Below are positions 1-6,919 of a stretch of DNA of 28,334 bases, one piece after another. The number at the start of each line of letters is the position of its first letter. The first letter of the stretch is position 1. This DNA is from a virus. Where the stretch lies: IMG/VR virus record IMGVR_UViG_3300031673_006486, positions 1 to 28,334 of that record. One strand, 5' to 3'. The translations under genes were made by a program, and so were the position numbers. The notes below the pieces were generated by a model that did no database searches, was not told where the DNA came from, and saw only the letters and a program-made list of their open reading frames with translations.

Positions 1-459
1 TTCCTAAGTGGCTCGAAAAAGATAGCACGCGTTTCATTCAAAATGCTTGTTGATGTTTTTGGAACATCATTCGTAAAAGGCGAAAAGGTTACATCAACAA
101 CTCCAATAATCACATGCGTGATAGATGTAGGAAGATTTACATATACAGGAAGCGCCCGTTGTAGCATACAGGATTTCAGTTTTTTCAAACCCGACTATGG
201 CGCATGGCTTGCTTTTAATCGTGCAAATCTGCACAGAAACGGAGAAAACAGGGCTAATCTTTCAGAAAGCTACGTGAAAGAACGGGTGAAGGATAGGGAG
301 GCGTTGTATAAAAGACGAGACCCTATTTTATACCATAATGAAATTTCAATAAAAGAGGCATTCCGTTTCTTTTTGGACTCCAAAGTTTTTGAGACATATT
401 GCAATGCAGTGCTTGACCTCGCCACAAAGCCGGAAGCCAATCAATTAAAACTGATCTAA
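1..459 (+). CDS. Unknown protein, 5' end probably outside the window
   Basis: I do not recognise this protein. The reading frame is open from base 1; the first ATG is at 43 but has no purine-rich ribosome site in front of it (the upstream bases are an ordinary continuation of the frame), so the gene most likely starts to the left of the window. The visible product of about 150 residues is soluble and basic, with a charged middle (around the RVKDREALYKRRD stretch) and no signal peptide, membrane helix or clear metal-binding cluster. It ends 29 bases before a promoter that starts a new rightward unit, so it is probably the last gene of a preceding rightward operon. It could be a replication or recombination accessory protein, but nothing in the sequence says so. 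Confidence 0.55.
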   Translation, partial: FLSGSKKIARVSFKMLVDVFGTSFVKGEKVTSTTPIITCVIDVGRFTYTGSARCSIQDFSFFKPDYGAWLAFNRANLHRNGENRANLSESYVKERVKDREALYKRRDPILYHNEISIKEAFRFFLDSKVFETYCNAVLDLATKPEANQLKLI

Positions 460-487
460 TTCTTTAAGGTTTTCGACATCTCGAATA

Positions 488-496
488 TGGTATAAT
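488..496 (+). promoter_or_regulatory. Extended -10 promoter for the 534-1421 gene
   Basis: The bases read TGGTATAAT, a perfect sigma70 -10 hexamer with the TG of an extended -10. No good -35 hexamer lies 16 to 18 bases upstream, which fits an extended -10 promoter. The start point would be near 503, giving a leader of about 30 bases that carries GGAGG at 521-525, eight bases before the ATG at 534. Confidence 0.7.
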
Positions 497-533
497 CGTA
501 TCACTTTACAAACTAGAAACGGAGGTCGCCACA

Positions 534-1421
534 ATGTCAATTGTTTGGGAACTCGTAACAGAAGAACACAACAAAGGCATCGAGACACCAGTCGAAAACC
601 CCTTTGTTCGTGCATTAAACCTATTCGAAGACGACGAAAACGAAAGAGCAGAAAGAAGGAGACAGCGCCTTGCCGACTGTGGTCAATCCGCGTGTAGGCT
701 TGACCCGCATACGGGTAAGCACTATTGGTTTACCCAAAAGTGCGGACTATTTAGGGAATGCCCTAAATGCCTTGCCGAGCGCGCAGATAAGATAAAAGAG
801 CAAATGTACGATTTTATCAAAGATGGCAATGCGGTCTCTGGACTTCGCCTTACAGAGAAAGAAGCGAAGAGTCTTGCTAGAAAACTAGATAAAGACCTTT
901 ATGAAAAGTATCCGCAGTTGGATGGCTCGGAGCTTGCATTTGTAAAAACTGATATGCTTCCAAAAGCACTTGCTCATCTAGCTCGACCTGTCGAGAGGGA
1001 AGATGTGTATCAAATTAACTGGATTGATATTGCACTAACTCCAGAGGGAAGAAACAAGAGCGGATGTATGACAACCAGTAAAGAGACATCAGAGGACGAG
1101 GAGACCTTCGCTTTTGTAAACTCTCCGTCCATTGTGAGCGACGCTCCTGCCAGCGAGCAAGAGAGAGCACTTGAGATTGCTAGACATAAGACTAATCACC
1201 TTGACCCGCACACCGCGGATGAAGTTGAGGACGCACTCCAAGAGCGCATGTGGGAAGCGTACCGCATACTAAAAGCAAGCGGTTACAACCCCCGTATCTA
1301 TCACGGGATGGTGAAAGTGATAACGAGTCGAATTTCATGGCTTAATTTTAATAGTGTTAAACGAGAAAAACAACATAAAGAGCCATTAGAAAATCAGGCT
1401 AGAATGTGGTGGAGCGAGTAA
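534..1421 (+). CDS. Zinc-motif protein of unknown function, possible replication/DNA-binding factor
   Basis: The 295-residue product has a cysteine cluster in its first third: C49, C54, C70, C76 and C79, with the last three in the order CGLFRECPKC. Such a C-x5-C-x2-C arrangement after an aromatic stretch recalls zinc-binding N-termini of plasmid replication proteins, but no HUH, primase or polymerase motif follows, so I do not name it. Residues 30-47 are highly charged, and the C-terminal third is predicted helical with many basic residues. A strong GGAGG and its own promoter precede the ATG. It is the first gene of the rightward unit that includes an IS110-like protein, a repeat array and a helicase, so a role in replication or its control is plausible. 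The end of the gene is folded into a long inverted repeat. Confidence 0.8.
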   Translation: MSIVWELVTEEHNKGIETPVENPFVRALNLFEDDENERAERRRQRLADCGQSACRLDPHTGKHYWFTQKCGLFRECPKCLAERADKIKEQMYDFIKDGNAVSGLRLTEKEAKSLARKLDKDLYEKYPQLDGSELAFVKTDMLPKALAHLARPVEREDVYQINWIDIALTPEGRNKSGCMTTSKETSEDEETFAFVNSPSIVSDAPASEQERALEIARHKTNHLDPHTADEVEDALQERMWEAYRILKASGYNPRIYHGMVKVITSRISWLNFNSVKREKQHKEPLENQARMWWSE

Positions 1422-1436
1422 TTCACCACATTCTAG
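1399..1436 (+). other. Perfect 13-bp inverted repeat spanning the stop codon
   Basis: CTAGAATGTGGTG (1399-1411) and its exact complement CACCACATTCTAG (1424-1436) flank a 12-base loop, GAGCGAGTAATT, which contains the TAA stop of the preceding gene. No T-run follows, so it is not a standard intrinsic terminator. It may protect an mRNA end, tune expression between genes, or bind a dimeric protein as DNA. The loop carries GAGCGAGT, the same core as the repeats at 2234-2586. Confidence 0.75.
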
Positions 1437-1486
1437 TAGCAAAAAAACCTAAAAACCTATAGAACACCAAGTAAAAAGGAGATACC

Positions 1487-2197
1487 ATGTCTGAAACACG
1501 ATTAGAAGTAGTAGCAGAACCTGTTGCCACGCAGTTGAAACAAATAGTTAATATCCGTGCCTTTACTCAAGACCAGCGGATTGCTTTTAGCAACAGGATT
1601 GACGCGGTTGAACGCGGTGACTCCTCTCTCTCTCTATCTCATGTGAAAAATCTTGAGGTATGGAGAGACCGTTTTGCAGTTATGGAGGCGTACGCAAACG
1701 CTGACATTAAAAGAATTACAGAAGATATGGAGATAGTGTCACGCATGACAAAAGTCGTCGGAATCGGCCCGATACTATCCGCTCAGCTTGTGGCGCAGAT
1801 TGACATAACAAAAGCAGAAACGGTGTCTGCTTTGTGGCGCTACTGTGGATATGGCGTTACAGAGGAAGGCAATGCCGAGCGCAGAACCAAAGGCGAGCGC
1901 ATTCATTATAATCCGATTGTTAAAACATTATGCTGGAACATTGCAGTATCATTTTTGCGTAAAAGTAGCCCATATCGTGTTTTGTATGATAGTGCAAAAG
2001 AAAAGTACACCAGAGAGAAACCGGACTGGACACCGATGCACGTTCATAACGCCTCCCTGCGTATTATGATGAAGCGTTTCCTGTCTCATTTCTGGGTAGT
2101 CTACAGAGAGATTGAGAATCTTCCCGTAAGAGTCCCTTATGTCCACGAGAAACTCGGACATACTACAATGGATAGCCCTGCGGATTATGGTTGGTAA
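1487..2197 (+). CDS. IS110-family Tnp_20-like protein lacking the RuvC domain
   Basis: This 236-residue protein matches the C-terminal half of IS110/IS116/IS902 transposases: a helical lead-in (about 52-87), a helix-hairpin-helix core VVGIGPILSAQLVAQI (90-105), then a segment ending in helical stretches with the family pattern (NPIVKTLCWNIA, SPYRVLYDSAKEKY, NASLRIMMKRFLSHFWVVYRE). Full IS110 transposases also carry an N-terminal DEDD RuvC-like domain of about 150 residues; only about 50 unrelated residues precede the helical lead-in here. The Ser-Gly site that carries the nucleophilic serine in active members reads TEEGNAERR, without serine. I infer a DNA- or nucleic-acid-binding protein, not an active transposase. 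AAAAGGAG precedes the ATG. It lies directly upstream of a non-coding repeat array that may be its target. Confidence 0.75.
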   Translation: MSETRLEVVAEPVATQLKQIVNIRAFTQDQRIAFSNRIDAVERGDSSLSLSHVKNLEVWRDRFAVMEAYANADIKRITEDMEIVSRMTKVVGIGPILSAQLVAQIDITKAETVSALWRYCGYGVTEEGNAERRTKGERIHYNPIVKTLCWNIAVSFLRKSSPYRVLYDSAKEKYTREKPDWTPMHVHNASLRIMMKRFLSHFWVVYREIENLPVRVPYVHEKLGHTTMDSPADYGW

Positions 2198-2217
2198 AGC
2201 CAGGTAAGATTTGGAGA

Positions 2218-2620
2218 AACCCATAGCCAAGAGCGAGTCATATGAAATAAGTAATCCACCAAAACAAACGAGTCAATGAGGTAAGTAACCCACGAAGGAA
2301 GAGCGAGTCGCAAAAAGAAGAAATCCTAAACCGATGAGCGAGTCAATAACTCTAGATACCCAGAAGAACAAGCGAGCCGTTAATTTTAGAAACCCAAAAA
2401 TTTTATGCGAGTCCAAAAGAAGAGTAATCCATTTAGTAAAGCGAGTCACCATAGCAAGACAACCAAATTAAGAAACGAGCCTTACTCTAAAGAGAACCAC
2501 GAATGTATAGCGAGCCAATAAACTAATGAACCCAAAATTCACTGCGAGTCCACTGTAAACAAGAAAACCATAACGCAAAGCGAGCCAATTACTATATAAA
2601 CACATGATACAAAGCGAAAC
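2218..2620 (+). repeat. Array of two alternating short motifs, 34.7-bp period
   Basis: This non-coding stretch holds eleven perfect CGAG(T/C)C motifs starting at 2234, 2269, 2304, 2339, 2373, 2408, 2442, 2476, 2511, 2545 and 2581, plus a decayed CGAAAC at 2615. Spacing is 34-36 bases throughout. Halfway between them sits a second motif, AA(C/T)CC(A), with its last C at 2222, 2257, 2291, 2326, 2361 (ATACCCA), 2395, 2430, 2464, 2498, 2533, 2569 and, decayed, 2603. Neighbouring motif ends are 17 or 18 bases apart almost everywhere (one gap is 19). The bases between are not conserved but are A-rich and T-poor on the plus strand. The period is not a multiple of three, which argues against coding. 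It may be an iteron-type origin, a partition-like site, or an RNA scaffold; see findings. Confidence 0.9.
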
Positions 2621-2638
2621 TAATCAAATGAGGCATAC

Positions 2639-4240
2639 ATGGAAGGAATCCCATCACCAAAAGATTTAGGTATTCCACATAACGAGTGGAGACCAAATCA
2701 ATATAAGATGTATGAGAAGTGCAAAAACCTTCACGATAGTGGGGGTGGATTTATCTTTGGCGAGCTTGGCACTGGAAGCGGTAAGTCTGCTGTCGCCGCG
2801 GCTCTTGCTAACGAGGATAGGGTGACAGTTCTCACTCACACTCTAGGTTTGCTAGACCAGTACGCCGAGAAATACGGTTTCCAGACTATCAAAGGCAGAC
2901 AAGAGTATCCATGCGCGGACGATAAAAAGAATAGAGAGTGGCAAGCCCGTTATGGATATTTGCCAACAGCGCTTGACTGCCATCATGACAACATGATGCA
3001 CTGTCCGTTTGTTGGAAGCTGTGCCTATATTATCCAGAAGCATATTGCGCTCAGCTCAAAGAAAATGGTTTGTACATACAGGTACGCGTCTGTGAGCCAG
3101 AAGGTTCAGGCGCGCTCAGGCATTCTTGTGCTTGATGAGGCGCACGACAGCGCAGAGGAAATCATTTCGGATAACGAGTTTGCTATAAGGAAAGCAATTC
3201 TAAGCGCGTACAACCTCCCGCGATTTCCCCTAATAGCTTTCGGGCCAAACGGAAAGGGAGACACGCTCAATGAGGCGCAGGTTGGATTGGTCAAGACGTG
3301 GCTCAAAGAGTGCATAGAGCTTATGTCTTATTCTGAGGACGAGATGAAATCAGAGAATGGCGCTAAAGCGATGCGGGTAAGGAACAGATTTTCTAAATTG
3401 CTTTCATCGCTAGACAACGGAGACCCGTATTTTGCTTTAAAAGACGATAACACCGAAGAGCCTGTTCTAAAGGCGCTTAGTGCAAAAGAGACTACAGAAA
3501 GAATATTTCAGTCTAAGACTACTACCCTTTTGATGTCGGCAACAATAGGCGACCCGTTGCCACTGGCTACAGAGTTAGGGATTGATAATTATGAGTTTGA
3601 GAGCTTTCCACATCCAATCCCATTCGAGTATCGCTACGTTGATATGGTTAAAGCTCCGAAAATGACATATCACAACCTGTCTAAAGACCCGAACCTATAC
3701 GCCTATCAAGGCGCTGTTGTAGCGCGATGGATAAAACAGTTTGACCCAAGATGGAGAGGGGTTGTTCTTACAACTTCATACTACAAGTTACAGCGTTTGG
3801 CAGACTATCTGAGATACCATTTTCCAGAAAGGCGCATTATATCTCAAGGAAGCGATACGCATTTATCCACAATGATAAAAGATTTCGTCACGGACGTGCG
3901 CGAAGGCGACATTGCGGTTGCTACGATGCAAGGATGGGGGTCTGGGATAGACCTCTACGGCGACCTAGCACGCTTCATTGTAATTGCAGGCGTCCCACAT
4001 CAAAACCCCCGTGACCTCTATGCAAAAGCCCGTAGAGGGCTTTTTGGAGGCGAGCGGTATCAAATGTGGTGTACCTACAACGCTGTGATGCAAGCGTGCG
4101 GCAGGGTTTCTCGCGGCGAGACCAATACAGATGGAAGCTGGATGTCTAATTACGCCGCTCTTGCGGACGCATCCGCATATACAGCCAAGGCATTGAAATT
4201 TTACTCTCCGTGGTTTAAAGAGGCAATGAGAAGAACATGA
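2639..4240 (+). CDS. DinG/XPD-type superfamily 2 DNA helicase with Fe-S cysteines
   Basis: The 533-residue protein is an ATP-dependent helicase. A Q-motif-like segment lies at 18-27, Walker A GELGTGSGKS at 41-50, Walker B DEAH at 166-169, motif III MSAT at 299-302, and motif VI QACGRVSRG at 485-493. Between Walker A and DEAH are four cysteines, C92, C114, C122 and C128, the placement of the 4Fe-4S domain in the XPD/DinG/FancJ family. Such enzymes unwind DNA 5'-3', and DinG also resolves R-loops. It is shorter than E. coli DinG (about 700 residues) and may lack part of the arch region. GAGG lies six bases before the ATG. The stop codon overlaps the methyltransferase start (ATGA). Its place directly after the repeat array suggests work at a replication origin; that is inference. 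Confidence 0.9.
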   Translation: MEGIPSPKDLGIPHNEWRPNQYKMYEKCKNLHDSGGGFIFGELGTGSGKSAVAAALANEDRVTVLTHTLGLLDQYAEKYGFQTIKGRQEYPCADDKKNREWQARYGYLPTALDCHHDNMMHCPFVGSCAYIIQKHIALSSKKMVCTYRYASVSQKVQARSGILVLDEAHDSAEEIISDNEFAIRKAILSAYNLPRFPLIAFGPNGKGDTLNEAQVGLVKTWLKECIELMSYSEDEMKSENGAKAMRVRNRFSKLLSSLDNGDPYFALKDDNTEEPVLKALSAKETTERIFQSKTTTLLMSATIGDPLPLATELGIDNYEFESFPHPIPFEYRYVDMVKAPKMTYHNLSKDPNLYAYQGAVVARWIKQFDPRWRGVVLTTSYYKLQRLADYLRYHFPERRIISQGSDTHLSTMIKDFVTDVREGDIAVATMQGWGSGIDLYGDLARFIVIAGVPHQNPRDLYAKARRGLFGGERYQMWCTYNAVMQACGRVSRGETNTDGSWMSNYAALADASAYTAKALKFYSPWFKEAMRRT

Positions 4241-4983
4241 GATGTCCGCAGTGTAACGGTAAGGGAAAGCACAAGGATTGGTGCGACATGGGACTTGGCG
4301 CAGTTCTCAAGGCAAATAATGTTCCCTCAACATCTGGGATAAAGGAGGCACAAACGATGATACCTTCTATTGGGTTTGACCAGCACGAGATACTACGCTG
4401 GATAAACAAGCTCCATCTTGATGAAAAATGGATAGCATGTGACCCATGCTACGGCAATGGAAATTTCTATACGCCTGATGATATTCCACGCCCGATGTAT
4501 GTGTATGACGTGCAACCGAAAAAGACGGGTGAAGGAGAGAGGCCAATTCTTCGCTCGGATTGCAGAGATTTACCGCTGGCGGATGTCTCTGTTGACTCCC
4601 TTATCTTTGACCCGCCGTTTTTGCAGACTACTGGCGAAGGTTCTATCATAAAAGACCGATTTGGTAGCTATCCAACGATGCCTGCGCTGTGGGAGTTTTA
4701 CAGTGAGTCTATTGGTGAGTTCAACAGGGTTCTTGTTCAGAGCGGAGTTCTTGTCGTAAAGATGCAGAATACGGTTATGTCAGGCAAGCAGTGGTGGAGC
4801 GTGAGCGAAATAGAGCGCTACGCAGATGAGAACAGCTTTGCAAAAATAGACGAGTTCGTTCTTCTTGCAAAACACAGGATGCCACAGCATAACCTGAAAA
4901 CACAGCGACACGCGAGAAAGTACCACTCGTATTTTCTCGTTTTTAGAAAAATAATCAGAAAGAGAGGTAGGTTCGATGTCTAG
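4237..4983 (+). CDS. Amino DNA methyltransferase, DPPF type
   Basis: The 248-residue protein has the two signature motifs of a Rossmann-fold amino (N6-adenine or N4-cytosine) DNA methyltransferase: DPCYGNG at 69-75, a motif I variant for SAM binding, and SLIFDPPF with the catalytic DPPF at 125-128. The short N-terminus carries C3-x2-C6 and C16 (MRCPQCNGKG, DWC), a possible small zinc knuckle. It could protect phage DNA from host restriction or mark it for replication or packaging; target sequence cannot be read from the protein. No restriction endonuclease gene is visible beside it, so it looks like an orphan methyltransferase. It overlaps the helicase by four bases and the next gene by eight, so the three are translated as one operon. 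Confidence 0.85.
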   Translation: MRCPQCNGKGKHKDWCDMGLGAVLKANNVPSTSGIKEAQTMIPSIGFDQHEILRWINKLHLDEKWIACDPCYGNGNFYTPDDIPRPMYVYDVQPKKTGEGERPILRSDCRDLPLADVSVDSLIFDPPFLQTTGEGSIIKDRFGSYPTMPALWEFYSESIGEFNRVLVQSGVLVVKMQNTVMSGKQWWSVSEIERYADENSFAKIDEFVLLAKHRMPQHNLKTQRHARKYHSYFLVFRKIIRKRGRFDV

Positions 4984-5251
4984 GAACAAAAAGAAAAAGA
5001 ACAGTCCCCCCGTGACTATTGACACAGAGCTAACAAAAAACAAGTGGCGCGAGGCGATAGAGAAAGATATGTGGTGCGAACAGTGCGACAGCCCCCTTCT
5101 TCACGATGATGAGAAAGGGAGTTTTTGTATCGTCTGTTTCTGTATCGCAGAGGCATTTAGAAATGGCAGAAAGGATGCTATTGAAAAGATGCTTATGGAG
5201 CAAATCCGAGTAGATAAAAGGAAAGCTGAGGATGAGGTCGAAAACGAGTAA
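4976..5251 (+). CDS. Small zinc-ribbon protein
   Basis: The 91-residue product begins with a lysine-rich tail (NKKKKN) and has two CxxC pairs, C34-x2-C37 (CEQC) and C51-x2-C54 (CIVC), spaced as in a classic four-cysteine zinc ribbon; an extra cysteine follows at 56. The C-terminal third is a charged helix. Small zinc ribbons of this type often bind nucleic acid or a polymerase in phages, but no specific partner can be named. Its ATG lies inside the last codons of the methyltransferase gene, with an eight-base overlap, and its own end overlaps the next gene by 20 bases, so its synthesis is tightly coupled to its neighbours. Confidence 0.75.
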   Translation: MSRNKKKKNSPPVTIDTELTKNKWREAIEKDMWCEQCDSPLLHDDEKGSFCIVCFCIAEAFRNGRKDAIEKMLMEQIRVDKRKAEDEVENE

Positions 5252-5552
5252 GGATGCTATTTGGGCGTGGTGCAAACACTGCATGACGCAGACCAATCAT
5301 TATAAAAACGAGAAAGGCGTTATCGCCTGTGAAAACAAGCATGAGAACGTCGCTGGAATGATGTGGCGCACGGCTGACGGTGTTGTGTGCACAGAGTCAG
5401 TACAGAAAGCTCTCAGCTATTTCGAGGGCAAGTATTGGAAGCCAAGCGTATGCTACATAAGCTCAAGAGACGAGAAGCCACAGATTAAAGGGTTAGATAT
5501 TGACGTGATAGTTGTCGATTATGTCCTTCCTGGGCATGTCTATGTTCTTTAA
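5232..5552 (+). CDS. Small cysteine-containing protein of unknown function
   Basis: I do not recognise this 106-residue product. It has CKHC at 14-17 and a further cysteine at 33 in a KGVIACENKHEN stretch, so a half zinc ribbon (possibly completed by a histidine) is likely in the first 40 residues. The C-terminal part is a mixed alpha/beta stretch ending in hydrophobic strands (DVIVVDYVLPGHVYVL). The ATG at 5232 lies within the preceding gene, close to its end. It closes the helicase-methyltransferase operon; the next gene has its own promoter 30 bases after the stop codon. Confidence 0.65.
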   Translation: MRSKTSKDAIWAWCKHCMTQTNHYKNEKGVIACENKHENVAGMMWRTADGVVCTESVQKALSYFEGKYWKPSVCYISSRDEKPQIKGLDIDVIVVDYVLPGHVYVL

Positions 5553-5559
5553 GCAATGC

Positions 5560-5588
5560 TTTACTAATATGGTCATTTATGCTATAAT
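5560..5588 (+). promoter_or_regulatory. Sigma70 promoter with extended -10
   Basis: The -35 element TTTACT (5560-5565, four of six consensus bases) is followed after exactly 17 bases by TATAAT (5583-5588), preceded by TGC (5580-5582), making an extended -10. The predicted start near 5595 gives a leader of about 65 bases that contains a run of ten C (5638-5647) just upstream of the GGAGG at 5651-5655. It drives the two genes 5661-6214. Confidence 0.75.
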
Positions 5589-5660
5589 TAATTAAGATTA
5601 CTTACCGGCTTGTGGCACTTTAACAACTTAGTACATACCCCCCCCCCTTTGGAGGACGCA

Positions 5661-5984
5661 ATGACGAAATCTCTACCTTTTGAGATTGACCCAGATATAA
5701 CAATAGAGATTGTAGCGTTGGATAACCCTCCGGCGGCTCTTTTCTCGGAGAAGATGGAAGAGACCGGTTATGTTGAGAAAGGCGACGTATATATTGTCCT
5801 GCCTCCCGTAAACGATGAAGACTTCGACTCCCCTACAAAAGAGACCGTTGCTACCGCCTACGAATTAGGAGAGCGCATTAGCGTGGAAGAGTTTTCTCAC
5901 TTCCTGCATAATGAGCTAGAAAACTTTAGAGAACTATGGAAAAACGCAAGGGAGCAGTATGTGAAGGAGAGTGAAGCGTGTTAG
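5661..5984 (+). CDS. Small acidic protein of unknown function
   Basis: I do not recognise this 107-residue product. It is very acidic, with a strand-rich N-terminal half and a helical C-terminal half (EEFSHFLHNELENFRELWKNAREQYVKE). I chose the ATG at 5661 because GGAGG stands six bases before it; a longer reading from a TTG at 5610 has no ribosome site and would put a C10 run inside the protein. It is the first gene of a short unit with its own promoter and a terminator at 6244. Acidic small proteins of this size in phage early regions are sometimes inhibitors of host enzymes, but that is only a general tendency. Confidence 0.7.
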   Translation: MTKSLPFEIDPDITIEIVALDNPPAALFSEKMEETGYVEKGDVYIVLPPVNDEDFDSPTKETVATAYELGERISVEEFSHFLHNELENFRELWKNAREQYVKESEAC

Positions 5985-6214
5985 TTTCGTTTCACATCCC
6001 AGACGAGACTGGAGAGTTTGTTGTGACGGCAGAAGTCGACTCAGCTTATTTTGAGCTGATTCTTTTGTCGGGAGCAATGCTTGTTGATGAGAAGGCATAT
6101 GGCACAGACGCGTACGCTTTCTCGATAACAACTAATCCAGATGAGTTGAGAGCACATATTACTCTCGTAGAAATCGAGACGACAAAAGAAGAAACCGAGA
6201 CCGAAAACGTGTAG
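5978..6214 (+). CDS. Small acidic protein of unknown function
   Basis: I do not recognise this 78-residue protein. It starts with GTG at 5978, preceded by AAGGAGAG, and overlaps the end of the previous gene by seven bases, so both are probably made from the same mRNA. The first 60 residues alternate hydrophobic and polar positions as in a small beta-rich domain; the end is a charged acidic tail rich in Glu and Thr. It is the last gene before a strong terminator. Confidence 0.65.
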   Translation: MLVSFHIPDETGEFVVTAEVDSAYFELILLSGAMLVDEKAYGTDAYAFSITTNPDELRAHITLVEIETTKEETETENV

Positions 6215-6243
6215 TAAAGGACACAGCAAGCCACAAGCGATTA

Positions 6244-6274
6244 GACAGGCGCAACCATGCGCCTGTCTTTTTTT
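6244..6274 (+). terminator. Strong intrinsic terminator
   Basis: GACAGGCGCA (6244-6253) pairs perfectly with TGCGCCTGTC (6258-6267) around the tetraloop ACCA and is followed at once by seven T (6268-6274). It ends the 5661-6214 unit on the plus strand. The next gene starts only 17 bases beyond, with no room for a promoter after the terminator. Confidence 0.93.
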
Positions 6275-6291
6275 ATACGATAGGAGAAACC

Positions 6292-6558
6292 ATGAACATA
6301 AAAGTTACGATTTTTTCCTGGGGCAAATATATTCAGGGGACAAAACATCACTATGCTAAAATATTAGTAGATGGAAGGCTCGTCGCTGAGAACGGAGGTC
6401 GCTCAGACAGGCTTACGTTCTATACAAAAGCGCAGGCTATGACTTGGGCAGAGGGGTACATTCGCGAGAATTATCCAAAGCGCTCATGGGAGTGGAAGTT
6501 TGTTGGAGATAAGCCTCACAAGAAAAGACGCTGGCTGTATGCCAGAGAAGGAGACTGA
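6292..6558 (+). CDS. Small basic protein of unknown function
   Basis: I do not recognise this 88-residue basic protein. It looks like a single alpha/beta domain: two N-terminal strands (NIKVTIFSW, YAKILVDGRLVAEN), a helix (KAQAMTWAEGYIRENY) and a tryptophan- and lysine-rich end (KRSWEWKFVGDKPHKKRRW), the kind of fold and charge seen in small nucleic-acid-binding proteins. AGGAG precedes the ATG at a good distance. The gene begins 17 bases after a strong terminator, so its transcription must come from read-through or from a promoter inside the preceding region that I could not identify. Confidence 0.7.
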   Translation: MNIKVTIFSWGKYIQGTKHHYAKILVDGRLVAENGGRSDRLTFYTKAQAMTWAEGYIRENYPKRSWEWKFVGDKPHKKRRWLYAREGD

Positions 6559-6559
6559 G

Positions 6560-6919
6560 ATGATTGACGCTAAAGAGTTTGTAGAAATGGAAGACAGAGC
6601 GCGGAACGCGTGGATTGATGAGCACATAATGGGGTTCACTGTTGTACCATTTAGCTACGACAGCTCTATACTTGTCCGCCTTGTAAAAGGGCGCAAATTT
6701 ACAATACCACCATATCACAATAGATACGACGCCTTGAGACAGTTGACAGACAAAATGGAGAACCTTGGCTATACATGGACGGTGCGGTACGATTTTTACA
6801 CCCACGACTTCTCTGTACGGCGCTTTGGAAACGATAAGGTTTATCAAGCAGGCTGGTGGTTGCCGTTAGAACTGCAAATCCCACTGGCAATCGGCAGAGC
6901 ACTTGGAAAAATCGAGTAG
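6560..6919 (+). CDS. Small protein, possible phage ABA-sandwich domain
   Basis: The start is the ATG at 6560, just after the previous stop codon and seven bases after AAGGAG; a longer TTG reading from 6500 lies inside the previous gene without a ribosome site. The 119-residue product has the rough pattern of the phage ABA-sandwich family: a YxxxxDALRQL helix after a Pro-Tyr-His stretch (about residues 50-62), a central region with W and F positions, then a C-terminal LPLELQIPLAIGRAL helix. The match is by eye and weak. Members of this family have no established activity. It is the last rightward gene before the convergent junction. Confidence 0.65.
   Translation: MIDAKEFVEMEDRARNAWIDEHIMGFTVVPFSYDSSILVRLVKGRKFTIPPYHNRYDALRQLTDKMENLGYTWTVRYDFYTHDFSVRRFGNDKVYQAGWWLPLELQIPLAIGRALGKIE

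Noticed and set aside
2405-2521. Small ORF of 38 codons inside the array (ATG at 2405)
   Set aside because: No ribosome site, and the repeat period is not a multiple of three, so the repeats cannot encode a repeated peptide.
2218-2620. CRISPR array
   Set aside because: The conserved parts are only 6-8 bases, two motifs alternate, and the unit is 34-36 bases; CRISPR units have a conserved repeat of 20 or more bases and are longer. No cas gene is present.
1487-2620. Complete IS110-type insertion sequence
   Set aside because: The RuvC DEDD domain and the serine site are missing, and I found no sign of element ends.
2218-2640. tRNA-like elements (CGAGTC and AATCC resemble T-loop bases)
   Set aside because: No acceptor, anticodon or T-stem pairing is found around any copy.
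4237-4983. Restriction-modification system
   Set aside because: Only the methyltransferase is present; neighbours are a helicase and small zinc-ribbon proteins, with no nuclease motif.
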